A stretch of DNA of 18,468 nt from JANNMJ01 sp031397815 (GTDB lineage Bacteria; Bacteroidota; Bacteroidia; Cytophagales; Hymenobacteraceae). Below, piece after piece: positions 7,570 to 14,888 of this stretch. Numbering within the stretch: the first letter of the stretch is position 1; each line of letters starts with the position of its first letter. The DNA lies in the NCBI GenBank assembly GCA_031397815.1, contig JANNMJ010000148.1, positions 1 to 18,468 of the forward strand, given 5' to 3'. The position numbers and the translations under genes were made by a program. A model generated the notes under the pieces. It ran no database searches and had not been told where the DNA came from. It saw only the letters and a list, made by a program, of their open reading frames with translations.

Positions 7570-7977
7570 ACTCCCCGCCCCGGAGGGGAGGGGTGGCCCG
7601 AAGGGCCGGGGTGGGGGGACACGCAGATACAGCCCGCCATAGAAACCCAACGACTGCGCGTTAAACCAACGCCTTAAACCGGCGAAATAGGGCAACCCCG
7701 TAGGGGTTATCTTCCGGTAGCTTCCATTCCGAAACCGCACCCGGCAGTCCCGTAGGGACTACCCCTGTTCGCCGCTCAGCCACTGATTAGCGCCGGAAGG
7801 GTAGCCCCTAACGGGGCTGCCGGGCGTTTTTGCTCTGATTAGCTACCGGAAGGTAGCCCCTAACGGGGCTGCCCAAATACGAGTCAGTTCCCATACCGCG
7901 TTGCCGTAACCGCGTTGCCGTAACCGCATTCCCCACCCCGGCCCTGCGGGCCACCCCTCCCCCAAGGGGCGGGGAGT
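7570..7977. repeat. Compound repeat island with 47-bp inverted arms
   Basis: The left arm (7570-7616) and right arm (7931-7977) are inverted copies with 43 of 47 positions matching by eye; both contain ACTCCCCGCCCC, a GGGGAGGGG stretch and TGGCCCG[A/C]AGGGCC. Each arm itself holds the hairpin GGCCC/GGGCC. Between them are four palindromic units (7690-7874) and two tandem 14-nt units ACCGCGTTGCCGTA (7895-7922). No open frame with protein character is present. The island fills the space between the convergent PBP and OmpA genes, where the arms could also act in termination. Confidence 0.85.
7690..7874. repeat. Four palindromic units related to those at 1588-1754
   Basis: Units lie at 7690-7721 (+), 7742-7772 (+), 7790-7824 (-) and 7842-7874 (-). 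Their stems are AACCCC/GGGGTT, AGTCCC/GGGACT, AGCCCC/GGGGCT and AGCCCC/GGGGCT, each closed by a GTA or GTTA loop and, in three of four, followed by an ACC/TCT-TTCCGG segment. The two plus copies face the two minus copies, as in REPINs. Confidence 0.8.
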
Positions 7978-7985
7978 TTAGGAAA

Positions 7986-8017
7986 TTAATAATTATTAAT
8001 TAATAATTATTAATTAA
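7986..8017. repeat. Tandem AT-only palindrome after the OmpA gene
   Basis: The 14-nt perfect palindrome TTAATAATTATTAA occurs twice in direct contact (7986-7999, 8000-8013), followed by TTAA. It ends two bases before the stop codon of the minus-strand gene at 8019. In a GC-rich window a pure A/T block of 32 bases is exceptional; it could form a cruciform or act as a transcript end. Confidence 0.85.
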
Positions 8018-8018
8018 A

Positions 8019-8999
8019 TCATCTCACCATCACCTCTACCCGCCGATTCCGCGCCCGCTCGGCGGGCGAATTATTGCGGGCCACGGGGCGCGTCGAACCA
8101 TACCCGACGGCAGTTAGGCGCTCCGTAGGCACGCCGCGCATCACCAGATAATCGAGGACGCGTTCGGCGCGGGCTTCGGAAAGACGCCGGTTCAGGGCCG
8201 AATCACCAATAATATCAGTGTGGCCGCTGATTTCGATTTTTAATCCCGGCTGTGCTAACAAGGCTTCGGCGAGGCGGTCGAGGGGGCGGGCGGAGCGGGG
8301 TAATAAGCGCGCTTTGGCGGTTTCGAAATACACGTTCGGTAGGTCGAATTGGACGCCGCTTTTTAGCGTCGGGAGGGCGGCCACGCTGTCGGGCGCGGCG
8401 GGCGGCGGCACCACGGCTGGCACGACGGGCGCGGGCGGATTAGGGTTTTGCTGGAACAGATAGCGCGGACTAATCTGGTCGGGCTGTGGTTCTTGCAGAC
8501 CGGGCAGCGTGGCGGCGGTGCTCGGCTCGTTACTCGGCAGGAACCACCGGACACGGGCGCGGGCTTCGTATTCCTGCTGAAAATATTCGACCCGAATCTG
8601 TACGGCCTTTCCGGCTTCCAAGCGCACGATAAATTTATAATCGGTCGGCTCCTGTAATTTCCAGGCGTTGAAAACGGGTTGCTCGTCGATCCAGATGCGC
8701 ATGCCGTCGTCGGTGCTCGTTACGAAGGTGTAGACGCCAGTTTCAGGCGGTTGCAGCCAGCCCGTCCAACGCACGGAATAATTGGTGGCGGGCAGACCGG
8801 GACCGGGCGGCCGATTGTCCCAGATAAAATCGATGGTTGGGTCGATGCGGGTTTTCAGGATGCGACCAAATTCGCGGTCCTTGAAAAACGTGGCCGTCAG
8901 GCCATTAGGCGTGCTGTTTTGCGCCAGCGCGTGCGGTGCGGCGGCTCCTATGGCCGTCAGCGTGGTCAGAATCGAAAGGAACCAGCGGATGAGACGCAT
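8019..8999 (-). CDS. PA14-OmpA fusion, exported peptidoglycan-binding protein
   Basis: A 326-residue exported protein. A signal peptide (MRLIRWFLSILTTLTAIGAA, cut after ALA around residue 26) is followed by a PA14-type carbohydrate-binding beta domain (about 30-155; GLTATFFKDREF, YSVRWTGWLQPPETGVYTF, TSTDDGMRIWID, ARVRWF). A Pro/Ala-rich linker (about 160-215) joins it to an OmpA C-terminal domain (about 218-326) with the peptidoglycan-binding pattern ISGHTD, LNRRLSEARAERV, GYGSTRP and NRRVEVMVR. There is no transmembrane beta-barrel, and no lipobox Cys, so it is probably periplasmic or surface-associated, tethered to the wall through the OmpA part while PA14 binds sugar. The ATG at 8999 is preceded by a tandem 14-nt repeat. 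It is downstream of the small secreted pair, same strand, 122 bp away. Confidence 0.93.
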   Translation of the reverse strand: MRLIRWFLSILTTLTAIGAAAPHALAQNSTPNGLTATFFKDREFGRILKTRIDPTIDFIWDNRPPGPGLPATNYSVRWTGWLQPPETGVYTFVTSTDDGMRIWIDEQPVFNAWKLQEPTDYKFIVRLEAGKAVQIRVEYFQQEYEARARVRWFLPSNEPSTAATLPGLQEPQPDQISPRYLFQQNPNPPAPVVPAVVPPPAAPDSVAALPTLKSGVQFDLPNVYFETAKARLLPRSARPLDRLAEALLAQPGLKIEISGHTDIIGDSALNRRLSEARAERVLDYLVMRGVPTERLTAVGYGSTRPVARNNSPAERARNRRVEVMVR

Positions 9000-9005
9000 A
9001 AAAAA

Positions 9006-9033
9006 ATCAGCAGGTTGAGATCAGCAGGTTGAA
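9006..9033 (-). promoter_or_regulatory. Tandem 14-nt direct repeat in the PA14-OmpA leader
   Basis: ATCAGCAGGTTGAG (9006-9019) is followed directly by ATCAGCAGGTTGAA (9020-9033), ending 7 bp before the start codon at 8999 on the minus strand. Two abutting copies at this place could be an operator or a recent duplication; no protein partner is evident. Confidence 0.4.
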
Positions 9034-9121
9034 ATAAGGGAGACTTGCCACGGCAGAGCCGTTCCGGCGGGCGAGCGTTGCCCGCGCGGCCCGGCCCGGC
9101 TTCGGCAGCAGGTGAGGGGGG

Positions 9122-9508
9122 CTATTTCTGGTCGCCTTCGTAGCGCATCCCCAGCCCGGTATCGCCGGTGATACGCAAATCGAGGTTCGCCTGCACCTTC
9201 CCGTTATTGATGATGACGGCCGCCGAACCCTTCTGAAAGCTCAACGCCACGCGGGCGCCCGGCGCCGCCACCCCGCGCCCCAGCGTATCGCCGGAGGCGA
9301 ACCGCTCGACCACGCGCACGGCCACTTTACCGGTGTTTTTCCCCTTGACAGTGAACGCGCCCCGCTGCTCGCCGCCAAGGATGAACTGCTTGCCCGCGTC
9401 GATGAGCAAATTGGAGTGAATAGGCCCGAAGGCAAGCGCCAGCATCGGCAAAGCCAACATCAGCGAAAAAGTGGAAACGAAACGGCGGAAATTAAAGGAA
9501 ACGGACAT
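9122..9508 (-). CDS. Small exported protein, paralogue of the next gene upstream
   Basis: A 128-residue product with a signal peptide (MSVSFNFRRFVSTFSLMLAL, cut after LAFG near 28) and a beta-rich mature part. I chose the ATG at 9508 because it puts the basic residues right before the hydrophobic core; an in-frame start 12 codons upstream adds a second hydrophobic stretch. Residues 58-97 hold a block N-x-G ... ERFASGDTLGRGVAAPGARV ... GSAA that is clearly shared with the upstream gene's protein. I do not know the family; a small beta-sandwich is likely. It is 140 bp downstream of its paralogue and follows the AraC-type regulator on the same strand. There are no Cys residues and no lipobox. 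Confidence 0.75.
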   Translation of the reverse strand: MSVSFNFRRFVSTFSLMLALPMLALAFGPIHSNLLIDAGKQFILGGEQRGAFTVKGKNTGKVAVRVVERFASGDTLGRGVAAPGARVALSFQKGSAAVIINNGKVQANLDLRITGDTGLGMRYEGDQK

Positions 9509-9648
9509 GGGAATTGGAGAAAAAATGACGAGAGAGAAAATCAAAAGGAGAGTCGAAAGAAAAGTCGAACAAAATCAAACAGAAACTTCGTGAAGCTGAA
9601 CGCCGTGCCCGGCGTAAGCGCCCGCTGGTCGGGCGCCCAACGCAACCG

Positions 9649-10146
9649 CTACCGGCTCGTCAGCTGATGCACGAACTGCTTTTGCAGGTCTTCATCGGTG
9701 CCGTTGATGACTTCGAACTCAAACACCGCCCGGCCCAGCAGTGAGTTGCGCAGCTCGCGGCGTTTCGGCGGATTCTGCACGAACGCCGCCGAGCCGGGCG
9801 CCAGCGTCAGGGTAACCGTCGCGCCCGGCCCGAGGAGCCCGCGGCTGATGGTGTCGCCCGCCGCCGTGCGCTCGAACAGCGCCACGCACCGCCGCTGCCC
9901 GACGTTGTGCGCTTGGAGCAAAAAGCCCGTCGGGCGCCCGCCGCCGAGGTCGACAATCTCCAGCGGTTTCAGCGTAAGGTGGGCTTGCAGGTGACCGGTA
10001 TGAGCCGTATGATCGGCCGCAAGAACAACCGTCTGAGCGGCGCCCGGCAGGCTCGCTAGTAGGAGGAGCGCCGTTGCGGCCGTGGCCGTGGCAGGGGTGG
10101 AAACGAGGCCGAAGAAACGGCGGGCGGAAGTGGGGAGGAAACGCAT
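9649..10146 (-). CDS. Small exported protein, paralogue of the gene at 9122-9508
   Basis: A 165-residue product. The ATG at 10146 gives a signal peptide with Arg-rich n-region (MRFLPTSARRFFG) and a core ending ASLPGAAQ (cut near residue 38). The mature part contains block 81-121: NVGQ...ALFERTAAGDTISRG...PGATVTLTL...GSAA, matching the neighbour. It has an extra N-terminal stretch (VVLAADHTAHTGHLQAHLTL) and an extra C-terminal tail (about 122-165) ending in LQKQFVHQLTSR. Function unknown. It is placed 103 bp after the AraC regulator stop. Together the pair looks like a tandem duplication that has diverged strongly outside the shared block. Confidence 0.75.
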   Translation of the reverse strand: MRFLPTSARRFFGLVSTPATATAATALLLLASLPGAAQTVVLAADHTAHTGHLQAHLTLKPLEIVDLGGGRPTGFLLQAHNVGQRRCVALFERTAAGDTISRGLLGPGATVTLTLAPGSAAFVQNPPKRRELRNSLLGRAVFEFEVINGTDEDLQKQFVHQLTSR

Positions 10147-10249
10147 CGACGTGGAAATGGGGGTTGGTGAATCGATGCGACAAAGCACCGACCGCCACCC
10201 CCCACGATGCGCTCCAACTTAGAAAACAGCGAAATCGGGACGTCCCAAC

Positions 10250-11545
10250 TTATAAATTGACACTGCCGCCGGGCGGCTCAGCGGCAGCAAACTCGCTTGG
10301 GGTCAGGCCGTTGAGCTTTTTGAAGACCCGATTGAAGGTCGACTTCGAATTGAAGCCCGCTTCGAGCGCCACTGCCAGTAACGTGTAGTGCCGGAACGCC
10401 GGGTCGCGCAGGCGCCGCGCCGCTTCGGCCACGCGGTAGGTGTTCACGAAGTCGTTGAAGTTCTGCCCGGTGCCCGCGTTGATGACCCGCGAGAGCAGCG
10501 CGGGCGCCAGTCGCATGCGGTGCGCCAAGTCGGCGAGGGTCAGCTCCGGCTCGCGCCACGGGCTGTCGGTGTCCATGAGCGTGAGCAGGCGCGGCAGCTC
10601 ATCGGTCAGCTCCGGCGGGAGGGCAGTGGGGTTAACGGCGGTTTCGGCAGACGAGAAAGTAGGGGAGAAGGCGGGCGCTGTGAGCGGCCCGGTTTCGGCG
10701 GATGCGAACGGCGGCGCGGCATCTTGCGGGGCGCTCAGGGTTTGAGGTTCCGGCTGAAACAGGAGCGCCGGACGGCCCGCGCTCCCCGCTTGCAGGCCCG
10801 CGAAGCTTAGGTAGTAAATCAGCAGACCCGTGGCGAAAAACGCGTACCACCAGCCATCGAACCCCAGCTCAACCCCCGCCCGACTCGCCAGCGTCAGCGC
10901 CACCCAAACCGCCAGCGCGGCGAGGGCCGCGAGCAGCAACCGCTTCACCCAGCCGAAGCGCAGGCGGGCAGTATCGGAAAAATTGGCGTCGAGGTATTGT
11001 TGATACGCCTGAAAGGCGCGCAGCGTACGGGCGCCGTAATAAAAAAGGGAGCAATATCCCAGCACATCAAACCCAACTCCAAGGTTTCCAAGCGCGGTGA
11101 TAACCGTCCCCTTCGTGCCATAAAATTCCGGCATCGGGCGCCCCAGCCACGCGTGCAGATATCCCCAATCAATGGCAAACGCAACGACATAAATCGCCAC
11201 GAAAACCCCCGCCGGCAGGAAGTGACGCCACTCGCCGCGCAACGTGAAGCGGTGGTCGGTGAGCGCCCGGAAATAAGCGTAGAGCAGCGGGCCGAAGGCG
11301 AGGGTATTCGTCCAGGGCACGTAAAACATCAGCGTGGAATGCGCGTCGCGCGCATCGTACCAGCCCGCGTAGCCGAGGAGCCATTGCATCACGCTCAGCG
11401 TCAGCAAAAACAGCAGGACGCTGAGCAGATAATCGGCGAGGGCGCCATCGCGCCGCCCCCGAAACCATAAAGTAGCGCTCGCGACGGCCCCTTGCACCGC
11501 GAAGGGCAGCAGCAGGCCGGAATGCAGGTTGAAGTCGAAAAGCAA
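10250..11545 (-). CDS. AraC-family regulator with N-terminal multi-pass membrane domain
   Basis: A 431-residue protein. The first ~255 residues contain about six to seven hydrophobic helices (for example LLLPFAVQGAVASATLWF, YLLSVLLFLLTLSVMQWLL, VFVAIYVVAFAI, LLLAALAALAVWVALTL, AFFATGLLIYYLSF). A Pro/Ala/Thr-rich cytoplasmic linker (about 260-312) leads to an AraC-type DNA-binding domain (about 318-425) with two helix-turn-helix motifs, the second matching the family signature (LLAVALEAGFNSKSTFNRVF followed by NGLTPSEF). Such proteins sense an envelope or extracellular signal and bind DNA directly while membrane-anchored. The start is TTG at 11543-11545; the resulting MLFDFN N-terminus is what I would expect for this family and no in-frame ATG occurs before residue 53. 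A perfect hairpin ends one base upstream of this TTG. Likely targets are the small secreted genes downstream. Confidence 0.9.
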   Translation of the reverse strand: MLFDFNLHSGLLLPFAVQGAVASATLWFRGRRDGALADYLLSVLLFLLTLSVMQWLLGYAGWYDARDAHSTLMFYVPWTNTLAFGPLLYAYFRALTDHRFTLRGEWRHFLPAGVFVAIYVVAFAIDWGYLHAWLGRPMPEFYGTKGTVITALGNLGVGFDVLGYCSLFYYGARTLRAFQAYQQYLDANFSDTARLRFGWVKRLLLAALAALAVWVALTLASRAGVELGFDGWWYAFFATGLLIYYLSFAGLQAGSAGRPALLFQPEPQTLSAPQDAAPPFASAETGPLTAPAFSPTFSSAETAVNPTALPPELTDELPRLLTLMDTDSPWREPELTLADLAHRMRLAPALLSRVINAGTGQNFNDFVNTYRVAEAARRLRDPAFRHYTLLAVALEAGFNSKSTFNRVFKKLNGLTPSEFAAAEPPGGSVNL

Positions 11546-11546
11546 A

Positions 11547-11578
11547 GGGTCGGCTGCCGACCGAACGGCAGCCGACCC
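11547..11578 (-). terminator. Perfect 13-bp hairpin with T-rich tail, abutting the AraC start
   Basis: GGGTCGGCTGCCG (11547-11559) and CGGCAGCCGACCC (11566-11578) pair perfectly around a six-base loop. On the minus strand it is followed by TTTGCTTTTC, so it is a good intrinsic terminator for the T9SS cargo gene ending at 11628. The T-tail contains the TTG start codon of the AraC gene. Confidence 0.8.
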
Positions 11579-11627
11579 GTAAAGATGTATCGGCGAATGG
11601 CTTACTCAGCGCTGACTCAGCGCCGCG

Positions 11628-13529
11628 TTATTCCACCACCAAGCGGCGGATGGTGGCGCCGCTCTGCACCACGTACAGCCCGGCGGGTAAGCCGCTGAGG
11701 CTCAGGTCGGCGGTAGGGGCGGTGCCGCCCGTGTAGTGGCGCACCACGCGGCCTACGGCATCGCGCACGGTCACGGCGGCGAGCGCCTGCCCGGTGCGGG
11801 CGCGGAGGTGGAGCATTGTGTGCGCCGGGTTCGGCCACAGCTCGAAAGACGCGGCTTGCGCTTCCGAAGCGAGGCCCTGCACGATGGAGCCAAACCGGCC
11901 TACGCTCTGCCCGATACCCGTTGGCCCGGTGACCTGAATCGGCACGCTCTGCCCGACTCCCGGCGGTACCACAACTTGGATGCTGCCATCCGACAAAACC
12001 GTGAACGACGTAGCCGGAATCCCACCAAAATTCACGGCGGAAACACCCGTAAAGCCATTTCCGCTCACGGCTACTACCGTGCCCGCTGGCCCAGCAGTCG
12101 GGCTGAAAAGCTGGATGATGGGCGGCACGCCTACTTCCGCTGCAAAAGCATCGGCGCGGGTAGTGGGGTTTTGGAGGGTGAACGCCCCAAACGTCTGACT
12201 GCCTCTGAACGCCCCGGCGAAGGTGAGGCGCCGCTTGAGGCCAACGCAAAAGCTATTGGCACTCCCAGCGATCGGCATCGCCCACGTCCAATGCCCGGTG
12301 GTGTCAAGCGCTGCCACATATTGATAACCGCCAGTTGGCAAGCGCACTGGCAGGTCGCCGAGGCGTAGCGTATCGCCTTCGAGGTTGCCAGTCACGAAGA
12401 GATTGCCGTCGTGGTCACCGCTGATGTTTGAAAAAACGGCTTCGTAAGGAGTAGACGGGTTGACACCCCACATCACTCGCCCGCCAGGTGATACAGCCGC
12501 AATAAACCCGTTGGAAACGAGCGGTGTCGAAACGGTTATTACAGACGAGCCACCGAGAAATAACTCACCGTAATGGATATAACCATCGAGGTAGCTGACG
12601 CCATTCGGCTGCACATAGAGGGAGTATAAGAAAATTACATCAATATTGTCCGTCCCCATAGCCCATTCCCAGGTATGGTTGGCGCTCAGCTTGGCCAGAT
12701 ACAGATGGTCGCCGATGGCGTTGAAGTAAAAAGGGAGGACGTGAGAGCCGAATACGGTAGAATCGTCAAAGGAATGAACGAGGTATCTGCCCGCCATATA
12801 AATATTGCCTTGGGCGTCCATATCTAACAGCCCCCCTTCTTGAAAGCCAGAGCCTCCAGCGGCAATGGCCCAGTCCCAAGTGCCGGAAGCGGCCGTAAGG
12901 GAAGCGATGAAAGTATCGGTTCTTGGGAACCAAGGAGTAGTGATGGAAGCCCTTATTGTGCCGAGGCGAAGGGAATCGCCACCAAATGTCCCGCAGACGT
13001 GGGGTTTGCCAGACGCATCGACGGCGATATCGCTGATAAAACTCCAGTTGTCGCAGTTGGTTACCCACTGTAAATGGCCGGAGCTGCTTTCCAGAGAGGC
13101 TACAAATGTGTTGGACGCATCGGAAATAATTTGGCCATCGAATAAGGCCGTGCTATCGCTCTCGCCGAGGAAGAATAATTGGCCGTTGTGGCCCATTTTC
13201 ACTTTTTTTACTTTCTGTTCAAGCGTCCCGGTCAGCGCTTTGGCCCAGAGCCAATTTCCGAGGCTGTCGAGCTTGCCAACAAAACCGGACGTACTATCCT
13301 GACTCACCAAAGTAGTGGTCCCGAATTGAGCGCTTCCGCTGAATTGGCCGCCTACGTAGCGGTTACCGGCCGAATCAGGGGTGACACTGAGGATGTTCTG
13401 CGTGCCGGGGCCACCCGCCGCCGTCGCCCACCGCCACGATTGGGCGAGACCTACGTGGTGAGTAAATGCCAGAAGCAGCGTGAGCAACGCCACCGGCACG
13501 GCCCGAAAGGAGAGAAAACGAGTAGTCAT
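11628..13529 (-). CDS. T9SS-secreted beta-propeller/TIG protein
   Basis: A 633-residue secreted protein. The ATG at 13529 gives a signal peptide (MTTRFLSFRAVPVALLTLLL to VGLAQ, about 30 residues). The next ~430 residues are repeats of the SBBP/beta-propeller type, alternating W-W.A. segments with D..GN.YV.G.F.G.A.FG segments (for example DSAGNRYVGGQFSGSAQFG, DAQGNIYMAGRY, DHDGNLFVTGNLEG). A single IPT/TIG Ig-like domain follows (about 475-550; SPTAGPAGTVVAVSGNGFTG, AVNFGGIPA). The last ~75 residues are a T9SS type A sorting domain (FELWPNPAHTMLHLRA ... VTVRDAVGRVVRHY ... LSGLPAGLYVVQ ... RRLVVE). It is exported by Sec, then across the outer membrane by T9SS, and probably anchored at the surface or released. 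Hairpin terminators flank the gene on both sides, so it is likely monocistronic. Ligand is unknown. Confidence 0.92.
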   Translation of the reverse strand: MTTRFLSFRAVPVALLTLLLAFTHHVGLAQSWRWATAAGGPGTQNILSVTPDSAGNRYVGGQFSGSAQFGTTTLVSQDSTSGFVGKLDSLGNWLWAKALTGTLEQKVKKVKMGHNGQLFFLGESDSTALFDGQIISDASNTFVASLESSSGHLQWVTNCDNWSFISDIAVDASGKPHVCGTFGGDSLRLGTIRASITTPWFPRTDTFIASLTAASGTWDWAIAAGGSGFQEGGLLDMDAQGNIYMAGRYLVHSFDDSTVFGSHVLPFYFNAIGDHLYLAKLSANHTWEWAMGTDNIDVIFLYSLYVQPNGVSYLDGYIHYGELFLGGSSVITVSTPLVSNGFIAAVSPGGRVMWGVNPSTPYEAVFSNISGDHDGNLFVTGNLEGDTLRLGDLPVRLPTGGYQYVAALDTTGHWTWAMPIAGSANSFCVGLKRRLTFAGAFRGSQTFGAFTLQNPTTRADAFAAEVGVPPIIQLFSPTAGPAGTVVAVSGNGFTGVSAVNFGGIPATSFTVLSDGSIQVVVPPGVGQSVPIQVTGPTGIGQSVGRFGSIVQGLASEAQAASFELWPNPAHTMLHLRARTGQALAAVTVRDAVGRVVRHYTGGTAPTADLSLSGLPAGLYVVQSGATIRRLVVE

Positions 13530-13548
13530 ATCAGAGGGGAAAAAGAAA

Positions 13549-13603
13549 ATTGGCCCCGGCATCCTGCGCTCAGAGCTACTGAGCGCAGGACGCTGGGGCC
13601 AAT
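13549..13603 (-). terminator. Two-part hairpin terminator between FKBP and T9SS cargo genes
   Basis: ATTGGCCCC (13549-13557) pairs with GGGGCCAAT (13595-13603) and, after a symmetric 4-base internal loop, TCCTGCGCTCA (13562-13572) pairs with TGAGCGCAGGA (13580-13590). On the minus strand it is followed by TTTTCTTTTT. It follows the FKBP gene ending at 13661 and lies 20 bp upstream of the T9SS cargo start, so it could also be an attenuator in that gene's leader. Confidence 0.8.
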
Positions 13604-13660
13604 CGAAAGGCTTCCGTCTGAAGAAATTATTTTTCTGCTTCGGCTGAGACTACAGCCAGC

Positions 13661-14212
13661 TTATTTCCCCACTCTCACCAGCTCCACATCAAATTGAAGC
13701 TCGGCGTTGGGGGGGATTTTGTAGGCGGTGCCGGTGTCCTCGGTTTCGTCGGGTTGACCGGCGGGGCCGTAGCCGAGGCGCGATGGGATGACGCACGTGA
13801 CTTTCTGCCCGACCCGCATCAGCGCCACCACTTCATCCATCCCCGGAATCACCTGACCGGTGCCGACGCTGAACTTGAGCGGTTTGCCGGTGATATCGGA
13901 AGTGTCGAAAATATGACCGTCGGCGAGGCGGCCGGTGTAGAAGACCCAGACCTTTTGGCCGGGACCGGGGCGCTCACCGGCGCCGGGCTTCGTCGTCCAG
14001 TACCGGACGCCGCTTTTAAGACGGATCGTATCCGTCGGGCCTAGCGGAGCGGGGTTAGTCGGTGAGGGCGTGAGCTGCGCGTGGGCGGCCGGGGCGGCGG
14101 CCAACGTCAGCACGAGCGCCGTGGCGGTTCCGGCCGACCAGCGCGCGAGCGCGCGGCTGAGCAAACGGAGGGAAGAAGCGGGGGGAGGCGGGGTAAGCGA
14201 GTAGGCAGTCAT
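13661..14212 (-). CDS. Exported FKBP-type peptidyl-prolyl isomerase, pocket variant
   Basis: A 183-residue protein with a signal peptide (hydrophobic core ATALVLTLAAAPAAHA, cut near 45/46; no lipobox Cys) and one FKBP domain (about 66-183). Pocket residues seen: Tyr in VFYTG, Phe102-Asp103 in HIFDTS, Phe in KFSVG, Val-Ile in QVIPG, Tyr in LGYG, and Phe in LQFDVEL. The Trp that forms the pocket floor in most FKBPs (VIPGW) is Met125 here (VIPGM). The loop after LGYG is also lengthened by an acidic insert (PDETEDTGTA). It may have altered proline-isomerase activity or ligand specificity, or act mainly as a chaperone. I took the ATG at 14212; a TTG 12 codons upstream is also in frame. It is the third of three exported FKBPs in a row and is followed by a strong terminator. 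Confidence 0.9.
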   Translation of the reverse strand: MTAYSLTPPPPASSLRLLSRALARWSAGTATALVLTLAAAPAAHAQLTPSPTNPAPLGPTDTIRLKSGVRYWTTKPGAGERPGPGQKVWVFYTGRLADGHIFDTSDITGKPLKFSVGTGQVIPGMDEVVALMRVGQKVTCVIPSRLGYGPAGQPDETEDTGTAYKIPPNAELQFDVELVRVGK

Positions 14213-14280
14213 TCGGCAAGTGAAGGTGACGGGAGTTGAGGTGAGCAAACGTCGTTCCGACCGCCGAAAATACGGTTCAG

Positions 14281-14808
14281 CTATTGCACATCTTCCAGCT
14301 TCATGTCAAAGATTAACACGGTGTTACCGGGAATCGAGCCGCTGCCTCTGGTGCCATACGCCATATACGACGGAATGATGAGCCAGCCGCGCTCGCGTTC
14401 GTGCATAAGCTGCAAGCCTTCCGTCCAGCCAGTGATTACGTTACTAGTGCCAATTGTGACAATAAAAGGCTCCGTGCGAGCGTAGGAGTTGTCGAAAATA
14501 GCGCCGCGCGACGTGCCGCTCAACGGGTAGCCGATGTAATTGACTTTGACGGTACTCCCAACAACCGGCGCCACTGCCCCGGCGGGTGCGGGCGCGATGA
14601 CGACGTAATACAGCCCACTACTGGTGCGCGTGGCGGTGAGGTTGTTGGCGGTGATGTACGCCTGAATAGCGTCGTCATCGACCTTCTTCTGCGCGTCGAT
14701 CTTCGCCTGATCGGCCTTCGAGATATCGTCTTTCTTGCACCCCAACGTGCCCCCGACGAGCGTCAGCAAAAGCAGCAGGGAAGTGAGCGGACGGAGGATT
14801 GCGAGCAT
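14281..14808 (-). CDS. FKBP-type peptidyl-prolyl isomerase lipoprotein
   Basis: A 175-residue lipoprotein: the ATG at 14808 starts a signal sequence ending in the lipobox TLGC (Cys24). A short charged helical spacer (ISKADQAKIDAQKKVDDD) precedes an FKBP domain (about 63-175). All usual pocket positions are kept: Tyr in VNYIG, Phe105-Asp106 (IFDNS), Phe in PFIVTIG, VITGW with Trp128, Tyr in MAYG and Phe in LIFDMKL. It should catalyse cis-trans isomerisation of prolyl bonds in proteins passing through the periplasm. Family note: GldI of Flavobacterium johnsoniae is an FKBP-like lipoprotein required for gliding, but I cannot say this is its orthologue. It is 68 bp upstream of the next FKBP gene. 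The 5' region contains an 84-bp palindromic element with an internal TAGCTTTG. Confidence 0.92.
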   Translation of the reverse strand: MLAILRPLTSLLLLLTLVGGTLGCKKDDISKADQAKIDAQKKVDDDAIQAYITANNLTATRTSSGLYYVVIAPAPAGAVAPVVGSTVKVNYIGYPLSGTSRGAIFDNSYARTEPFIVTIGTSNVITGWTEGLQLMHERERGWLIIPSYMAYGTRGSGSIPGNTVLIFDMKLEDVQ

Positions 14809-14888
14809 CGTAGCGGGAAACGGGTTAAAGCGAAATGAAAGAGGGGAGAGGGCCGGAAAACGTGTCCAGACAATCGGCCCGAAAACAA

